Shown: positions 26,490 to 37,140, numbered from the stretch's first letter. The stretch is 64,000 bases of DNA from Hylemonella gracilis str. Niagara R (GCF_000600295.1 NZ_JEMG01000001.1:777920-841919), one strand, 5' to 3'. Numbers and translations: made by a program. The notes: a model not told the origin generated them from the sequence alone.

Positions 26490-27455
26490 TCAGAAATCGT
26501 GCTGCACCGTCTCGCGCAGGTGGTTGATGAAGGCGCGCGCCGCCTCGGGCAGGTGGCGCCCAGCCATGGTCTGCACCTCGAAATGCCGTTCATTCATCTC
26601 GCGATCGCGCAGCGCCACGGCCGCAACGGTCCCGGCCTGCAGTTGCGGGCGCAGCGCGATTTCGCCGCAAAAGGTGATCGCGCGCGTGCGCGCCACGTAC
26701 TGGATCAGGGGGTAGAGGTGGTCGCTGGTGACCATGGCGTCGAGCGCGAGCGCTTGCCGGGTGCAGCTGATGTCCAGCAACTGCCGCAGTGTGGAGGCGG
26801 GGGCGGGCAATGCCAAGGGGTAGGCGACCACCTGGGAGAGCGACAGCTGGCGCCGCTTGGCCAGCGGATGGTCGGGTGCCATCACCGCAAGAATGGGCGA
26901 GGGATGACGGAACTCGACGTTGAGCCCGCGCTCGGAGGTCAGGCTGACCGTCACACCGATGTCGGCCGCGCCTTCGCGCACGCGGCGGGCCACCTCGCTT
27001 TGCACGCACATGTCCACCGTGAAGCGTATGCCTTGGCTCTCGGTCTGGAAATCGGCCACCAGGGCCGGCAGGAAGTCATAGGCGAAACCTTCAGTGGCGG
27101 CGATGCGCACCTCGCCCTGTCGCAGCCCGCGCAGCGCGAGGATTTCGTCGGTGACGCGTTCGATGTCCAGCCAGGTGCGACGGGCATGGGCGGCGAGCAG
27201 TTCACCCGCGGAGTTGAGCGTCATGCCGCGCGCACGGCGTTCGAACAGCAAGGTGTCGAGTTCGCGTTCCAGCCGGGCGATCTGCCGGCTGACCGCCGAG
27301 GGCGCCACCTCGAGCCGGGCGGCGGCTTCGGTCACCGAGCCGGCGTGAGCCACCTCCATGAAATAGCGCAGTGACACTTCCTGCAGCACGCGCGGGTTGA
27401 TCGGCCGACGGCCGGCGCCGGTCCGGGCGCTTGGGGTGCGTGATGTCGACGTCAT
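26490..27455 (-). CDS. LysR-family transcriptional regulator
   Basis: 321 residues. Winged helix at residues about 28-85 (YFMEVAHAGSVTEAAARLEVAPSAVSRQIARLERELDT), followed by the two-lobed effector domain. It is divergent from the Bug protein/amidase genes, with a T-N11-A inverted repeat between them, so it probably controls that pair and perhaps the downstream RidA/DadA genes on its own strand. Confidence 0.9.
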   Translation of the reverse strand: MTSTSRTPSARTGAGRRPINPRVLQEVSLRYFMEVAHAGSVTEAAARLEVAPSAVSRQIARLERELDTLLFERRARGMTLNSAGELLAAHARRTWLDIERVTDEILALRGLRQGEVRIAATEGFAYDFLPALVADFQTESQGIRFTVDMCVQSEVARRVREGAADIGVTVSLTSERGLNVEFRHPSPILAVMAPDHPLAKRRQLSLSQVVAYPLALPAPASTLRQLLDISCTRQALALDAMVTSDHLYPLIQYVARTRAITFCGEIALRPQLQAGTVAAVALRDREMNERHFEVQTMAGRHLPEAARAFINHLRETVQHDF

Positions 27456-27469
27456 GGTGACGTTTCAAT

Positions 27470-27488
27470 CGTTGCGATTTCGGCAACG
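27470..27488. promoter_or_regulatory. LysR-type operator candidate
   Basis: CGTTGC-GATTTCG-GCAACG, a perfect six-base inverted repeat with seven-base spacer containing the LysR T-N11-A core. It lies 15 bases upstream of the LysR start and 82 before the Bug protein gene. Confidence 0.5.
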
Positions 27489-27569
27489 TAACTTTAATTC
27501 CATTGTTCTTGCTGCATGTATGCCGCGTTTCTACCATGAGGCTGTACCGAACCTGAAAGGCACTCACCC

Positions 27570-28601
27570 ATGCATGCTTCCCGTTCCCTGGATCGTTCCC
27601 ACGCTGCTCCTCACGCCGCGCGCCGCGCGGCGGGCGTGGTGTGCGCGCTCACGGCCTTGCTGCTGTCGCTCGCGGTTCCCGCGACCGCGCTGGCGCAGGC
27701 CGCCTGGCCATCGCGCCCGATCACCCTGGTCGTGCCCTTCCCACCCGGCGGCAGTGCCGACACCATCGGCCGCCTGATCGGCAAGCGCCTGTCCGACGAG
27801 TTGGGCCAGCCGGTGGTGATCGACAACCGGCCGGGCGCGGGCACGGCGGTGGGTGCAGGTTATGTGGCCAAGGCGCCTGCCGATGGCTACACCCTGCTGG
27901 TCAGCTCTGGCTCGACCTTCACCGCCAATCCAGCGATTCGCTCCAATCTCCCTTATGACTCGGTCAAAAGCTTTGACCCCATCGCCATCGTGGGCCGCAT
28001 TCCCCTGATCCTGCTGGCCAATAAGGATGAGCCGGTCAGCACGGTGCAGCAGTTCGTCGCAGCGCTCAAGGCCCAGCCTGAAAAATACACCTACGCTTCA
28101 TTCGGCAGCGGCACCACCTCGCACTTCACGGCAGAGATCGTCTTGCACGCGGTGGGCGCCCAGGCCTTGCATGTCCCGTACAAGGGCAGTGCACCGGCCA
28201 TGACCGATTTGATAGGCGGCCAGGTGCCCTTTTCCTTCGACACGGTCACTGCGGCCATCCCCCAAGTCAAGGCTGGCAAGGTCAAGGCCATCGCGGTGAC
28301 CTCGGCCAAGCGTTCCTCGCAACTGCCAGACGTGCCGACCTTCGCCGAAGCCGGCTACCCCCAGATCAATGCCGACACCTGGATCATGCTGGTCGCCCCC
28401 AAGGGCACACCCGCGCCGGTGATAGGGAAGCTTGAAAAAACCATCGGCAAGATCCTGGCCACGAACGAAGCCAAGGCAGCGTTGTTGGCGCAAGGTGCCG
28501 AACCGGCATTCGCTGGCGCAGCCGCGTCGGTCGCGCAGATTGCGAAGGAAATGCCCTTGATGCGCGAAGTGGCCCTGCGCGCGAAGATCCAGGCCGATTG
28601 A
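27570..28601 (+). CDS. Bug-family (tripartite tricarboxylate transporter) substrate-binding protein
   Basis: 343 residues. Signal peptide ending about residue 45 (SLAVPATALAQA), then the Bug signature WPSRPITLVVPFPPGGSADTIGR and DNRPGAGTAVGAGYVAKAPADGYTLL. Bug proteins are abundant in beta-proteobacteria and bind carboxylates, amides or amino acids in the periplasm. The TctAB membrane proteins are not here; the next gene, an amidase, suggests an amide ligand. Confidence 0.92.
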   Translation: MHASRSLDRSHAAPHAARRAAGVVCALTALLLSLAVPATALAQAAWPSRPITLVVPFPPGGSADTIGRLIGKRLSDELGQPVVIDNRPGAGTAVGAGYVAKAPADGYTLLVSSGSTFTANPAIRSNLPYDSVKSFDPIAIVGRIPLILLANKDEPVSTVQQFVAALKAQPEKYTYASFGSGTTSHFTAEIVLHAVGAQALHVPYKGSAPAMTDLIGGQVPFSFDTVTAAIPQVKAGKVKAIAVTSAKRSSQLPDVPTFAEAGYPQINADTWIMLVAPKGTPAPVIGKLEKTIGKILATNEAKAALLAQGAEPAFAGAAASVAQIAKEMPLMREVALRAKIQAD

Positions 28602-28611
28602 CGTCCCATCG

Positions 28612-30135
28612 ATGACATCCATCACCGAGACTTCCGCCGTCGAGCTGCGCCGCCTTATCGGCGCGCGCGAACTCTCACCGGTTGAGTTGCTTGAAGCATG
28701 CATCGCACGCATCGAACAGCTCAATCCCTATGTCAATGCGATCACAGCGACCTGGTATGAGCGCGCACGCGCAGAGGCGCGCGTCGCCGAAGCTGCAGTG
28801 TTGCGCGGTGAACCCTTGGGCCTGCTCCATGGCTTGCCCTTGGGCGTCAAGGACTTGGAGCCGACCGCCGGCCTGCTGTCCACCCAAGGCACGCCCAGCC
28901 TGCGCAACAACGTGCCCTCGCGTGACGTCGAACTGGTGCGCCGCTTGCGCGCGGCCGGCGCCATCGTGGTCGGCAAGACCAATGTGCCCGAGATGGGGGC
29001 CGGCGCCAACAGCCGCAACCCGGTGTGGGGCGCGACCGGCAATCCCTTCGACCCCAATCTCAACGCCGGCGGATCGTCTGGCGGCTCGGCGGCGGCGCTC
29101 GCGCTGGACTTGCTGCCGCTGTGCACCGGTTCCGACACCGGGGGCTCGCTGCGCATTCCGGCGGCCAAGTGCGGCGTGGTCGGCATGCGGCCCTCGCCGG
29201 GCGTGGTGCCGAGCGTGCGCAAGCCCATGGGCTTCTCGCCGATCTCGGTCGTGGGGCCGATGGGCCGTGACGTGGGGGACGCCTGCCTGCAGCTGGCCGC
29301 GACAGCCGGTCCGCATCCCGGGGACCCCCTGAGTTATCCGCTGGATGCAAAGGCGTTCCTCAACCTGGCCGAGGTCGACCTGTCGCGACTGCGTGTCGCC
29401 TGGACCGAAGATTTCGGCGCCTGCGACGTGGATCCCCTGGTGCGACGCGTGTTCCGTGCACGCATCTCGCGTCTGCGCGGGCTGTTCGCCGCCTGTGATG
29501 AGGTGCGGTTTGAGCTGGGCGAGGTGCACCGTTGCTTCGACGTGTTGCGGGCCGAAGCATTTGTGGCGGGCATGCGTCAGACCTACGAACGTGACCCGGC
29601 CAGCCTGGGACCCCATCCGCGCGCCAATTACGAGATGGGCGCGCGCATGAGCTTGCTGGATTCCGCCTGGGCCCAGACGGAACAGACCCGCATCGTGCAG
29701 CGTTTCCAGAGGGTGTTCGAAGGCTATGACTTGGTGCTGTCACCGACGACGCCGGTCTCACCCTTTCCATGGACCTTGCCCTACGCGGCTGAGATCGACG
29801 GGCGCCGCCAGGAGAACTACTACCGCTGGTTGGCGCTGACCTATGTGGTCACGCTGACCACGCACCCGGCGATCACTCTGCCGTGTGGCACGGATGGCAC
29901 GGGCATGCCCTTTGGTCTACAGGTGACCGGCGGCTTCCGGGGCGACCTGCCGCTGCTCGCGGCGTCCAAGGCCATGGAGCAAGCCTTCGCGCGCGACCCC
30001 GATTTGCGCCGCCCCCGTCCGGACCTCACGTGCCTGCGCAAGGCCGAACCGGCGCTCGACTCCATCGTGACGGCTGCGCCGGACGACCGACACGCGCACG
30101 TGCCGAACGACGCGACGGCCGCCTCGGTGGTGTGA
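28612..30135 (+). CDS. Amidase (amidase-signature family)
   Basis: 507 residues. The Ser-cisSer-Lys triad is visible: Lys in LPLGVKDLEPTAG, cis-Ser in GSDTGGSLRIPAA, and the nucleophile region GGSSGGSAAALALDLLPLC. These enzymes hydrolyse carboxamides to acid and ammonia; GatA-type function is unlikely with no GatB or GatC nearby. It follows the Bug gene by ten bases and shares its LysR control. Confidence 0.9.
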   Translation: MTSITETSAVELRRLIGARELSPVELLEACIARIEQLNPYVNAITATWYERARAEARVAEAAVLRGEPLGLLHGLPLGVKDLEPTAGLLSTQGTPSLRNNVPSRDVELVRRLRAAGAIVVGKTNVPEMGAGANSRNPVWGATGNPFDPNLNAGGSSGGSAAALALDLLPLCTGSDTGGSLRIPAAKCGVVGMRPSPGVVPSVRKPMGFSPISVVGPMGRDVGDACLQLAATAGPHPGDPLSYPLDAKAFLNLAEVDLSRLRVAWTEDFGACDVDPLVRRVFRARISRLRGLFAACDEVRFELGEVHRCFDVLRAEAFVAGMRQTYERDPASLGPHPRANYEMGARMSLLDSAWAQTEQTRIVQRFQRVFEGYDLVLSPTTPVSPFPWTLPYAAEIDGRRQENYYRWLALTYVVTLTTHPAITLPCGTDGTGMPFGLQVTGGFRGDLPLLAASKAMEQAFARDPDLRRPRPDLTCLRKAEPALDSIVTAAPDDRHAHVPNDATAASVV

Positions 30136-30171
30136 AGGCGGCACCGGCGGGAGGCACTTTGCTCGTCTTGT

Positions 30172-30684
30172 TCAGCGCGCCGCGCCGAGCGCGTGGTAGC
30201 GCCGGTTGAAGTAGATCAGGCCTAGCCCCGCGTCGTCGCCCATGGCCTGCGCGGTCACCTCGCAGAACAGCACATCGTGCGTGCCCATGGCGCTGTGGCG
30301 CAGCACGCGACAGTCGAATGACACCAGCGCGTCCTGTAACAGCGGCGCACCGGTGTCCAGGCGACGCCAGAGGGCGGCGGCAAAACGTTCGTCCATCGGG
30401 GTCTTGCCGCCAAACAGGGAGGCCAGGGCTTGGTGGCCTGGGCCCAGCACGTTGACGCACAACACCCCGTTGGCCTGGAAGGTCGGGTAGACCGAGGCCG
30501 AGCGGTTCAGGCAGACCAGCAGCGTGGGCGGCTCGTCGCTCACGCTGCAGACAGCCGAGGCGGTGAAACCCGCGCGTCCGGCGGGTCCGTCGGTGGTGAC
30601 GATGTGCACCGCCGCGCCCAGACGTGCCATGGCATCGCGGTACTCGGTGCGGGTGACGGCGGGGTCTGCGGCGATGGATTGCAT
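30172..30684 (-). CDS. rutF: Flavin reductase for the Rut pathway
   Basis: 170 residues of the flavin-reductase fold: [34 protein letters not shown] near the start and [12 protein letters not shown] later. RutF supplies reduced FMN to the RutA monooxygenase. ATG 30684 gives the expected length; it is the last gene of the rut operon. The stop-side gap to the convergent amidase is only 36 bases. Confidence 0.9.
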   Translation of the reverse strand: MQSIAADPAVTRTEYRDAMARLGAAVHIVTTDGPAGRAGFTASAVCSVSDEPPTLLVCLNRSASVYPTFQANGVLCVNVLGPGHQALASLFGGKTPMDERFAAALWRRLDTGAPLLQDALVSFDCRVLRHSAMGTHDVLFCEVTAQAMGDDAGLGLIYFNRRYHALGAAR

Positions 30685-30706
30685 GGGGTTCCTTGCGACG
30701 CGTTGG

Positions 30707-31297
30707 TCAGGCCAGGCGGCAGGCTTCGTCGAACGACAAGCGGGGCAGCCGTTCGTGCAGGTGGCTGCTGTCGCCATGGCCAAGGTTGATGAGGAGGTTC
30801 GTGGTCCAGGAGCTGCCGGCGAAAAAGGCCGCGTCCACTTTTGCCTTGTCGAAGCCGGACATGGGGCCAACGTCCAGCCCCAGCGCGCGGGCTGCGAGGA
30901 TCAGATAGCCTGCCTGCAGGGTGCTGTTGCGGAAGGCGGTCTCGTGCGCGGCAGCCGGGCTGCCGGTGAACCAGCTGCGCGCGTCCGCATGGGGGTACAG
31001 CCGGGGCAGGGCTTCGTAGAAGGCTGTGTCCCAGGCGACGATCACGGTGACTGGTGCGGAGAGTGTCTTGTCGAGATTGCCCTTGGACAGCGCGGGTGCC
31101 AGGCGTTGTTTCGCTTCGGGCGTGCCCACGAACACGAAACGGCCGGGCGAGCTGTTGGCCGAGGTGGGCGCCATGCGCGTCAGCTCGTAGAGCCGGCGCA
31201 ACAATTCATCTGACACGGGTTCATCGGTCCAGTGGCCGTGGGTGCGGGCCTCGGTGTACAGAGTGGCTAGCGCGGCAGTGTCCAGGGGTGGTCGCAT
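30707..31297 (-). CDS. rutE: Malonic semialdehyde reductase
   Basis: 196 residues, the same length as E. coli RutE. Nitroreductase fold with [16 protein letters not shown] near residue 40 and [16 protein letters not shown] near the end. Reduces malonic semialdehyde, the toxic end product of uracil breakdown, to 3-hydroxypropionate. Eight bases follow rutD's upstream neighbour order, in a tightly packed operon. Confidence 0.92.
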   Translation of the reverse strand: MRPPLDTAALATLYTEARTHGHWTDEPVSDELLRRLYELTRMAPTSANSSPGRFVFVGTPEAKQRLAPALSKGNLDKTLSAPVTVIVAWDTAFYEALPRLYPHADARSWFTGSPAAAHETAFRNSTLQAGYLILAARALGLDVGPMSGFDKAKVDAAFFAGSSWTTNLLINLGHGDSSHLHERLPRLSFDEACRLA

Positions 31298-31305
31298 GGC
31301 AGTGT

Positions 31306-32103
31306 TCAGTGGGCTGTGCGCGCATGCTGCGCAAGGAAGGCGAGCAGCGCGGTGTTGAAGGCCTCGGCCTGGGTCACGCTGTGGGCGTGGCCGCCGTGGG
31401 GCAGGGTGTGCAGTTGGACCCGGGGCAAGCGATCCGCGAGGTGGCGCGAACAGGTCCAGGGCACCAGCGTGTCGTCCTGCGCAGCGCTGACCCAGACGGG
31501 GATGTCGAGGCCGGGCAGGGCCGCGTCGCAGTCGAAGGCGCGCAGGGCAGCGATGCGCTGGCGCATGACGGTCTCGCCGGGGAAATGCGCGATGGCGTGC
31601 TCCACCTCGGCCTGCACGCGCTCCGGGTGTTCGGCGCACCATGCCGCCGGGTACAGGAAGATGGGCTGCGCCTCGCAGTAGGCGCGGGCGCCGCCTGCGG
31701 CCAGCAAGGCCAGGCGCGCCTCAAAGCAGCGCGCCGAATGCGGGTTGGGGAGGGACCAGGCATTCACCAGTCCCAGGCTGGCCACGCGGGCCGGCGCGTC
31801 CAGCGCGAGCTGCAGACCCACCAGTCCACCCAGCGCATGGCCCACGAGGTGACAGCTCGGCGTGGCGGTGGCGTCCAGCAGCTCGAGCACGTCCTGCGCC
31901 ATGTGGGCGATGCGGTAAGGCTCGGGCAGCGTGCCGCCGCTGCGGCCGGTGCCGCGCTGGTCGTAGGTGATCACGCGCCAGCCGGCTCCGAGCAGGGCGT
32001 CGAGCTGCGGGCGCCAGAACGCGGCCGCGCCGCCCAGACCCGAGGACAGCAGCACCGTGGGCCCGCTCGCGGGCCCGATCACCTCGTGCGTCAGCACCGG
32101 CAT
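31306..32103 (-). CDS. rutD: Aminoacrylate hydrolase RutD
   Basis: 265 residues, alpha/beta hydrolase. Oxyanion region [12 protein letters not shown], nucleophile position in [12 protein letters not shown], acid in [10 protein letters not shown] and His in [10 protein letters not shown]. The nucleophile elbow reads Gly-His-Ala-Leu-Gly, with Ala in place of Ser, as is known for RutD proteins of the uracil pathway. It speeds breakdown of aminoacrylate. Five bases separate it from rutC. Confidence 0.92.
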   Translation of the reverse strand: MPVLTHEVIGPASGPTVLLSSGLGGAAAFWRPQLDALLGAGWRVITYDQRGTGRSGGTLPEPYRIAHMAQDVLELLDATATPSCHLVGHALGGLVGLQLALDAPARVASLGLVNAWSLPNPHSARCFEARLALLAAGGARAYCEAQPIFLYPAAWCAEHPERVQAEVEHAIAHFPGETVMRQRIAALRAFDCDAALPGLDIPVWVSAAQDDTLVPWTCSRHLADRLPRVQLHTLPHGGHAHSVTQAEAFNTALLAFLAQHARTAH

Positions 32104-32108
32104 CGCGT

Positions 32109-32501
32109 TCAGGCCTTCTTGCCTATGTGGGCGATGGTGGCAATCTCCACCAGCGCGTCGGGTTTGACCAGGCCGCACTGGATGCAGAAGCGCGCGGGTT
32201 TGCTGCCCGGGAAGAACTCGGCGTAGACCGCGTTGATCTTGGCGTAGTTGGCCCAGTCGGTGATGAAGATGTGGTTCATGGTCACGTCGGCCATGGTGCC
32301 TCCGGCGGCTTGCACCACGCCCTGGATGGTGGTGAGCACATGGCGGGTCTGGGCGGCGGCGTCACCGACGTGGACGACGTTGTTGTCCTTGTCAAAGGGC
32401 AAGGTGCCCGAGACGTAGAGCACACCGTCGGCCAGGGTGCCGGGCACATAGGGGGCGAGCGGCACGCCGGTGCCGGGCGGGATGATGGCGGTTTGGGGCA
32501 T
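32109..32501 (-). CDS. rutC: RutC, aminoacrylate/peracid-handling RidA-fold protein
   Basis: 130 residues, RidA fold: [30 protein letters not shown] near the N-terminus and [22 protein letters not shown] near the end. RutC aids conversion of 3-aminoacrylate during uracil breakdown. It sits between rutB and rutD in the standard operon order. Confidence 0.95.
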   Translation of the reverse strand: MPQTAIIPPGTGVPLAPYVPGTLADGVLYVSGTLPFDKDNNVVHVGDAAAQTRHVLTTIQGVVQAAGGTMADVTMNHIFITDWANYAKINAVYAEFFPGSKPARFCIQCGLVKPDALVEIATIAHIGKKA

Positions 32502-32545
32502 GGGGTTCTCCAGTCGGGAGTAAAGGGGGTGAGGGAAAGGGTCAA

Positions 32546-33295
32546 TCAGTCGGGCAGCGTCTGGCAGAAGGCGTCGACGCTGGAGACCCAGCCGAAGAAG
32601 GTCTCGACGTTGTAGACCACGCCTTGCTGGATCTGGGCCGAGCCGAGTTGGTGCGTGGCGTCTTCCAGCATGACCGCGAAGTATTCGAGGTGGAAAGCGT
32701 CGCGCAGCGTGGACTCCACGCAGACGTTGGTGGCGATGCCGGTGAACACCAGGTTGCGGATGCCGCGCCCGCGCAGCGTGCTGTCCAGCGTGCTGTTGAA
32801 GAAACCGCTGTAGCGCGTCTTGGGCACGACGATGTCACTGGGCGCGGGGCGCAGGGCGTCGACCAGCTCGTAGTCCCAGCCGCCCTTGGCCAGGAACTTG
32901 CCCGCGAGCTCGGGCCTGGCGCGCATGGTCTTGAGGGCGTTGGACTTGTAGTAGTTGGGCGAGCTGGGGCCGCCGGCTTCGACATACTGCGCATCCCAGC
33001 CGTTCTGCAGGTACACCACGAGTACGCCCGCCCGGCGCGCCGCCGCGATGCAGCGGCCGATGCGGGCGATGGTGCCCTGCGCACCCGAGATGTCGAAACC
33101 CGCTGAGTCCACGTAGCCGCCCAGCGAGGCATAGGCGTTCTGCATGTCGACCACGATCAGCGCGGTATTGGCCGCTTGCAGCAGCAAAGGCTCAGGCCGC
33201 GCGGGCAGCACCCAGGCGGGCCGCACGCCCGCCAGCGCGGGGATGCCCACCGGCGTGGTGGACGTGAGGGTCTGGTTGGTCTTGGGGGTGTTCAC
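32546..33295 (-). CDS. rutB: Ureidoacrylate amidohydrolase RutB
   Basis: 249 residues, isochorismatase fold. Triad: Asp in [18 protein letters not shown], Lys in [15 protein letters not shown], Cys in [18 protein letters not shown], all near-identical to E. coli RutB. Releases carbamate and aminoacrylate from ureidoacrylate. The start is GTG 33295, preceded by GAGGAG; the frame is open through rutA but that is not coding. A 35-residue N-terminal addition precedes the E. coli-like part. Confidence 0.95.
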   Translation of the reverse strand: MNTPKTNQTLTSTTPVGIPALAGVRPAWVLPARPEPLLLQAANTALIVVDMQNAYASLGGYVDSAGFDISGAQGTIARIGRCIAAARRAGVLVVYLQNGWDAQYVEAGGPSSPNYYKSNALKTMRARPELAGKFLAKGGWDYELVDALRPAPSDIVVPKTRYSGFFNSTLDSTLRGRGIRNLVFTGIATNVCVESTLRDAFHLEYFAVMLEDATHQLGSAQIQQGVVYNVETFFGWVSSVDAFCQTLPD

Positions 33296-33306
33296 GTTGG
33301 CGCTCC

Positions 33307-34425
33307 TCAGGCTGCGAGCGCCTCGGCCCGCACGCGCGAGGGCACGGGGCTGTCGACGTGGGTGCGGGTCTTCATCAGCGGCTGGATATGCTCGCCGAAG
33401 GCGCGCACGCCGGCCACGAAATCGTCGAAGGTCAGCAGCACGCCCTCGGTGCCAGGGACATCGGCCATCTCGTCGAGCATGCGTGCCACGCTGGCGTAGG
33501 ACCCGACCAGGGTGCCCATGTTGATGTTGACCGCCGAGGGCGTGGTCGGGTCGGTCATCTGGCGCACATTGGTGTCGCCACCGGACTTGGTGTCGGCCGC
33601 GCCCTGTTGCGCCATCCAGGCCACCGCTTCGTGGTCGATGCCGGCCTTGTAGTGTTCCCACTTGGCGAAGGCGGCTTCGTCGCTTTCGTCGGCGATCACC
33701 ATCATCAGCACGTAGGTCGTGACCTCGCGCCCGGTCTTGGCCGTGGCCTCGATCAGCTTGTCGGCTGCGGGTTTGAAGGCGATGGGCGTGTTGATGCCCT
33801 TGCCGAAGCAGAAGTTGTAGTCGGCGTAGCGGGCTGAGAATTCCATGCCCGCGTCGCTCTGGCCGGCGCAGATGACCTTCATGGGCGCCTGGGGCTGCGG
33901 GCTCAGGCGGCAATCCTCCATCTTGAAATGCTCGCCCTTGAAGTCGGACCGTCCCTTCTCCCACAGGTCGCGCAGCACCTGGATGTATTCGGAGAGGTAC
34001 TGGTAGCGGGTGGAGAAGAACTGGTCGCCGGGCCACATGCCCATCTGCGAGTACTCGGGACGCTGCCAGCCGGTCACGAGGTTGAGGCCGAAACGCCCCT
34101 TGGAGATGGAGTCGATGGTGGAGGCCATGCGCGCGACGATGGCCGGCGGCATGACCAGGGAGGCCGCGGTGGCAAAGAGTTTGATCTTGGTGGTCACCGC
34201 AGCCAGGCCAGCCATGAGGGTGAAAGTTTCGAGGTTGTGGTCCCAGAACTCGGTCTTGCCACCGAAACCGCGCAGCTTGATCATGGACAGCGCGAAATCC
34301 ATGCCGTAACGCTCGGCCTCCTGGGTGATCTGCTTGTTCAGTTCGAACGTGGGTTGGTACTGTGGCGCGTTTTCCGACAGCAGCCAGCCGTTGTTGCCGA
34401 TGGGGATGAAGACGCCGACGTTCAT
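33307..34425 (-). CDS. rutA: Pyrimidine monooxygenase RutA
   Basis: 372 residues, bacterial luciferase-like FMN-dependent monooxygenase. The start [23 protein letters not shown] and the blocks [23 protein letters not shown] and [15 protein letters not shown] are typical of RutA. It opens the uracil ring between N3 and C4 using O2 and reduced FMN from RutF. First gene of rutABCDEF; the promoter region upstream holds a RutR-like site. No rutG permease gene is found after rutF. Confidence 0.96.
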   Translation of the reverse strand: MNVGVFIPIGNNGWLLSENAPQYQPTFELNKQITQEAERYGMDFALSMIKLRGFGGKTEFWDHNLETFTLMAGLAAVTTKIKLFATAASLVMPPAIVARMASTIDSISKGRFGLNLVTGWQRPEYSQMGMWPGDQFFSTRYQYLSEYIQVLRDLWEKGRSDFKGEHFKMEDCRLSPQPQAPMKVICAGQSDAGMEFSARYADYNFCFGKGINTPIAFKPAADKLIEATAKTGREVTTYVLMMVIADESDEAAFAKWEHYKAGIDHEAVAWMAQQGAADTKSGGDTNVRQMTDPTTPSAVNINMGTLVGSYASVARMLDEMADVPGTEGVLLTFDDFVAGVRAFGEHIQPLMKTRTHVDSPVPSRVRAEALAA

Positions 34426-34560
34426 GGGTAGCCTCGCAGTGGTAGGGAACCAGAGAACCCGCCCCCGTTGGGCAGGCCGATGACAGCCAAGTAGCAGGCA
34501 CCGTGCCAGTTGATAAATCTGTTTAAATTCAATGGCTTACGAATGAATCAAAGGAGATTT

Positions 34561-34577
34561 TTGACCAAATGGTTCAA
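34561..34577. promoter_or_regulatory. RutR-like operator upstream of rutA
   Basis: TTGACCAAATGGTTCAA contains a perfect RutR left half-site TTGACCA, the two-base spacer and TGGT of the right half, with one extra T before CAA. It lies 136 bases upstream of rutA in the 332-base divergent gap to ruvB (34426-34757). The rest of that gap is AT-rich near 34510-34560 and then GC-rich; no gene is seen in it. Confidence 0.7.
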
Positions 34578-34757
34578 ATTGATGCGCGGCGTTTCGCTGG
34601 GGCGACGGATTTGGTGCGCCTGCGCCCAGCGGCGGTGCGATGCGCAGGTGGTGGTTGCTGGACAGGGCGTGGGCTGCGAGCGCGGGGTGGGCCGGCGGGG
34701 CGGCAGGGGCGCGGGGCCGGCCGGGAATCACACGGATAATCCGCTGCAACAGCCACC

Positions 34758-35834
34758 ATGACCATACAGACCGACGACTTCACTCCCACGCCGCGCGTGG
34801 TGTCCGCCGCCAGCGCCTCGCCCAAGGAGGAGGTCATCGAGCGTGCCCTGCGTCCCAAGCTGCTCGACGAGTACGTGGGTCAGACCAAGGTGCGCGAGCA
34901 GCTGGAAATTTTCATCGGCGCTGCGCGCAAGCGCGAAGAGGCGCTGGACCATGTGCTGCTGTTCGGTCCGCCCGGCCTGGGCAAGACCACGCTCTCGCAC
35001 ATCATCGCGCAGGAGCTGGGCGTCAACCTGCGCCAAACCAGCGGCCCCGTTCTCGAGAAGCCCAAGGACCTGGCCGCGCTGCTGACCAACCTCGAGAAGA
35101 ACGACGTGCTCTTCATCGACGAGATCCACCGCCTTTCACCGGTGGTCGAGGAAATCCTCTACCCCGCGCTGGAGGACTACCAGATCGACATCATGATCGG
35201 CGAGGGGCCGGCGGCGCGCAGCATCAAGCTCGATCTGCAGCCCTTCACCCTGGTGGGGGCGACCACGCGCGCTGGCATGCTGACCAACCCGCTGCGCGAC
35301 CGCTTCGGCATCGTGGCGCGGCTGGAGTTCTACACTGCCGAGGAACTGACCCGCATCGTCACGCGCAGCGCCAAGCTGCTCAACGCGCCCATGGATGACG
35401 AGGGCGCGGAGGAAATCGCGCGCCGGTCGCGCGGCACGCCGCGCATCGCCAACCGTCTGCTGCGCCGCGTGCGCGACTACGCGGACGTCAAGGGCGTGGG
35501 CCGCATCACGCAGGACATGGCGCAAAAAGCCCTGGTCATGCTGGACGTGGACCCGCAGGGCTTCGACTTGATGGACCGCAAACTCCTCGAGGCCGTGATC
35601 CATCGCTTTGACGGGGGCCCCGTGGGGCTGGACAACATCGCCGCCAGCATCGGCGAGGAAGCCGGCACCATCGAGGACGTGATCGAGCCCTACCTGATCC
35701 AGCAGGGTTTTCTGCAGCGCACCCCGCGCGGTCGCGTGGCCACCTTGGCCGCCTACCGCCATCTGGGCGTGGCGCCGCCCCAGGTGCAAGGCAGTTTGCC
35801 AGGCACGCCGGACGTGGGTTTGTTCGGCGCATGA
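34758..35834 (+). CDS. ruvB: Holliday junction branch migration DNA helicase RuvB
   Basis: 358 residues. Walker [10 protein letters not shown] near residue 72, Walker [10 protein letters not shown], sensor I region [11 protein letters not shown], and the C-terminal winged-helix domain ending [19 protein letters not shown]. Hexameric motor of branch migration. It is not next to ruvA (14577); the catabolic and transport genes lie between. A MipA gene overlaps its stop by four bases. Confidence 0.97.
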   Translation: MTIQTDDFTPTPRVVSAASASPKEEVIERALRPKLLDEYVGQTKVREQLEIFIGAARKREEALDHVLLFGPPGLGKTTLSHIIAQELGVNLRQTSGPVLEKPKDLAALLTNLEKNDVLFIDEIHRLSPVVEEILYPALEDYQIDIMIGEGPAARSIKLDLQPFTLVGATTRAGMLTNPLRDRFGIVARLEFYTAEELTRIVTRSAKLLNAPMDDEGAEEIARRSRGTPRIANRLLRRVRDYADVKGVGRITQDMAQKALVMLDVDPQGFDLMDRKLLEAVIHRFDGGPVGLDNIAASIGEEAGTIEDVIEPYLIQQGFLQRTPRGRVATLAAYRHLGVAPPQVQGSLPGTPDVGLFGA

Positions 35835-36778
35835 GGGCGCGCGGCATCGACGCGGCGCGGCCCTGGACGGCGTGCCTTGCCGCCGCGCGGGTGAGTACGG
35901 CCTTGTTCTTGGTATTGGTCGCCGGATCGGCCTGGACGCAGGGCTTGGCGACTCAGGCAGAGTCTGTGCCGGAGGAGAAGGACTTCGTCGCCGAGTCCGG
36001 CCTGCCGCGCTGGGAACTGGGCGCGGGCGTGGCCATGGTGGACTTTCCCCTCTACCGTGGCGCGGCCGAGCGGCAGCGTTACTGGCTGCCCACCCCCTAT
36101 GTACAGTACCGGGGGGACTATCTGCAGATGGACCGCGAGCGCATGCGCAGCCCCCTGTTTGAACGCGAGAACGTGGAAATCGACCTCAGCCTCAACGGTT
36201 CCGTGCCGGTCGATAGCTCGGAAAGCCGCGCGCGCCGTGGCATGGACGACCTGGACCCCACGCTGGAACTCGGTCCCGAATTGCGCTGGGTGCTGCTGCG
36301 CGACGAACGGCGCACGGCGCGGCGCGGCGACACCTTCATCGACCTGCGCGTGCCACTGCGCCCAGTGTTCGCCGTCAGCCTCGAACGCTTCGAGCATGTG
36401 GGCTGGCTGGCCCAGCCCACCCTGAACCTGGCCTACAAGAATGTTTTGGGCACGGGCTGGAACCTGGGTGCCTCGGTGGCGTGGTTGTATGGCGACGCAG
36501 GCTACCACCGGTATTTCTACGACGTGGGCGCCCGTGACGCGAGCGCTGAGCGCCCGGCCTACCAGGCCAGCGGCGGTGCCTCGGGACAGCAACGCACGCT
36601 GACCTTGAGCCGTGTGCGGGGGGATTTCTGGTTGGGTGCCTTTTTCCGTCAGGACGACCTGCACCACGCGGTGTTCGCCGATAGCCCGCTGGTGCAGCGG
36701 CGCAGCAACCATGCCATGGGCCTGGCCTTCGGCTGGACCTTCGCGCGTTCGTCCGAGAGAGTGCCGACGCGCGAGTGA
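35831..36778 (+). CDS. MipA/OmpV family outer-membrane protein
   Basis: 315 residues with an N-terminal signal region (about residues 20-40). The MipA/OmpV signature is seen: [35 protein letters not shown], and a beta-barrel-like C-terminus ending in an aromatic-rich strand ([11 protein letters not shown]). The family scaffolds murein enzymes or acts as an outer-membrane channel. Its ATG overlaps the ruvB stop (ATGA), so it is translationally coupled to it. Confidence 0.8.
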   Translation: MRARGIDAARPWTACLAAARVSTALFLVLVAGSAWTQGLATQAESVPEEKDFVAESGLPRWELGAGVAMVDFPLYRGAAERQRYWLPTPYVQYRGDYLQMDRERMRSPLFERENVEIDLSLNGSVPVDSSESRARRGMDDLDPTLELGPELRWVLLRDERRTARRGDTFIDLRVPLRPVFAVSLERFEHVGWLAQPTLNLAYKNVLGTGWNLGASVAWLYGDAGYHRYFYDVGARDASAERPAYQASGGASGQQRTLTLSRVRGDFWLGAFFRQDDLHHAVFADSPLVQRRSNHAMGLAFGWTFARSSERVPTRE

Positions 36779-36831
36779 ACGCTGGTGTGCTTGTGTGTGT
36801 GTGCGAGCGCAGGCCCGCCGATTTCATTTCA

Positions 36832-37140
36832 CTAGTGCGCGCAGGCCCGGGCTGTCTTGAGCAACCGCTCCATCAGCGCCTGCCCCTCGTCGGGGGACTT
36901 GAGCGCGAACTTGCTTTCGTGCCCCGAGCCCAGCGCGCCGCCGCCGTAGACGATCTTGAAATCGTCCTTGCCCACTTCGACGTACTGCACGATGTTGAGG
37001 TTGATGTAACGACGCTTGCCGCCGTCTTCTGGCAACTCGAACAGGCAGAAACCGCCTTGGCCTGCCTGCACCTCCTCGGTGGCGTGGGCCGGCAGGCCGA
37101 GACAGAGCGAAACCAGCAACAAGAAACGAGGGGACAGCAT
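36832..37140 (-). CDS. Small exported protein of unknown function
   Basis: 102 residues with a signal peptide (LLLVSLCLGLPAHA). The mature part is mixed beta with two Cys (positions about 32 and 100) that could form a disulfide, and a conserved-looking stretch YINLNIVQYVEVGKDDFKIVYGGG. I do not recognise a family; similar short exported proteins are annotated only as hypothetical in comamonads. It is convergent with the MipA gene and divergent from the sugar-uptake operon. Confidence 0.65.
   Translation of the reverse strand: MLSPRFLLLVSLCLGLPAHATEEVQAGQGGFCLFELPEDGGKRRYINLNIVQYVEVGKDDFKIVYGGGALGSGHESKFALKSPDEGQALMERLLKTARACAH

Noticed and set aside
32546-34501. 651-residue open frame joining rutB to sequence antiparallel in frame to rutA
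   Set aside because: GC-rich reading of rutA in a second frame; rutB starts at a GTG with GAGGAG.
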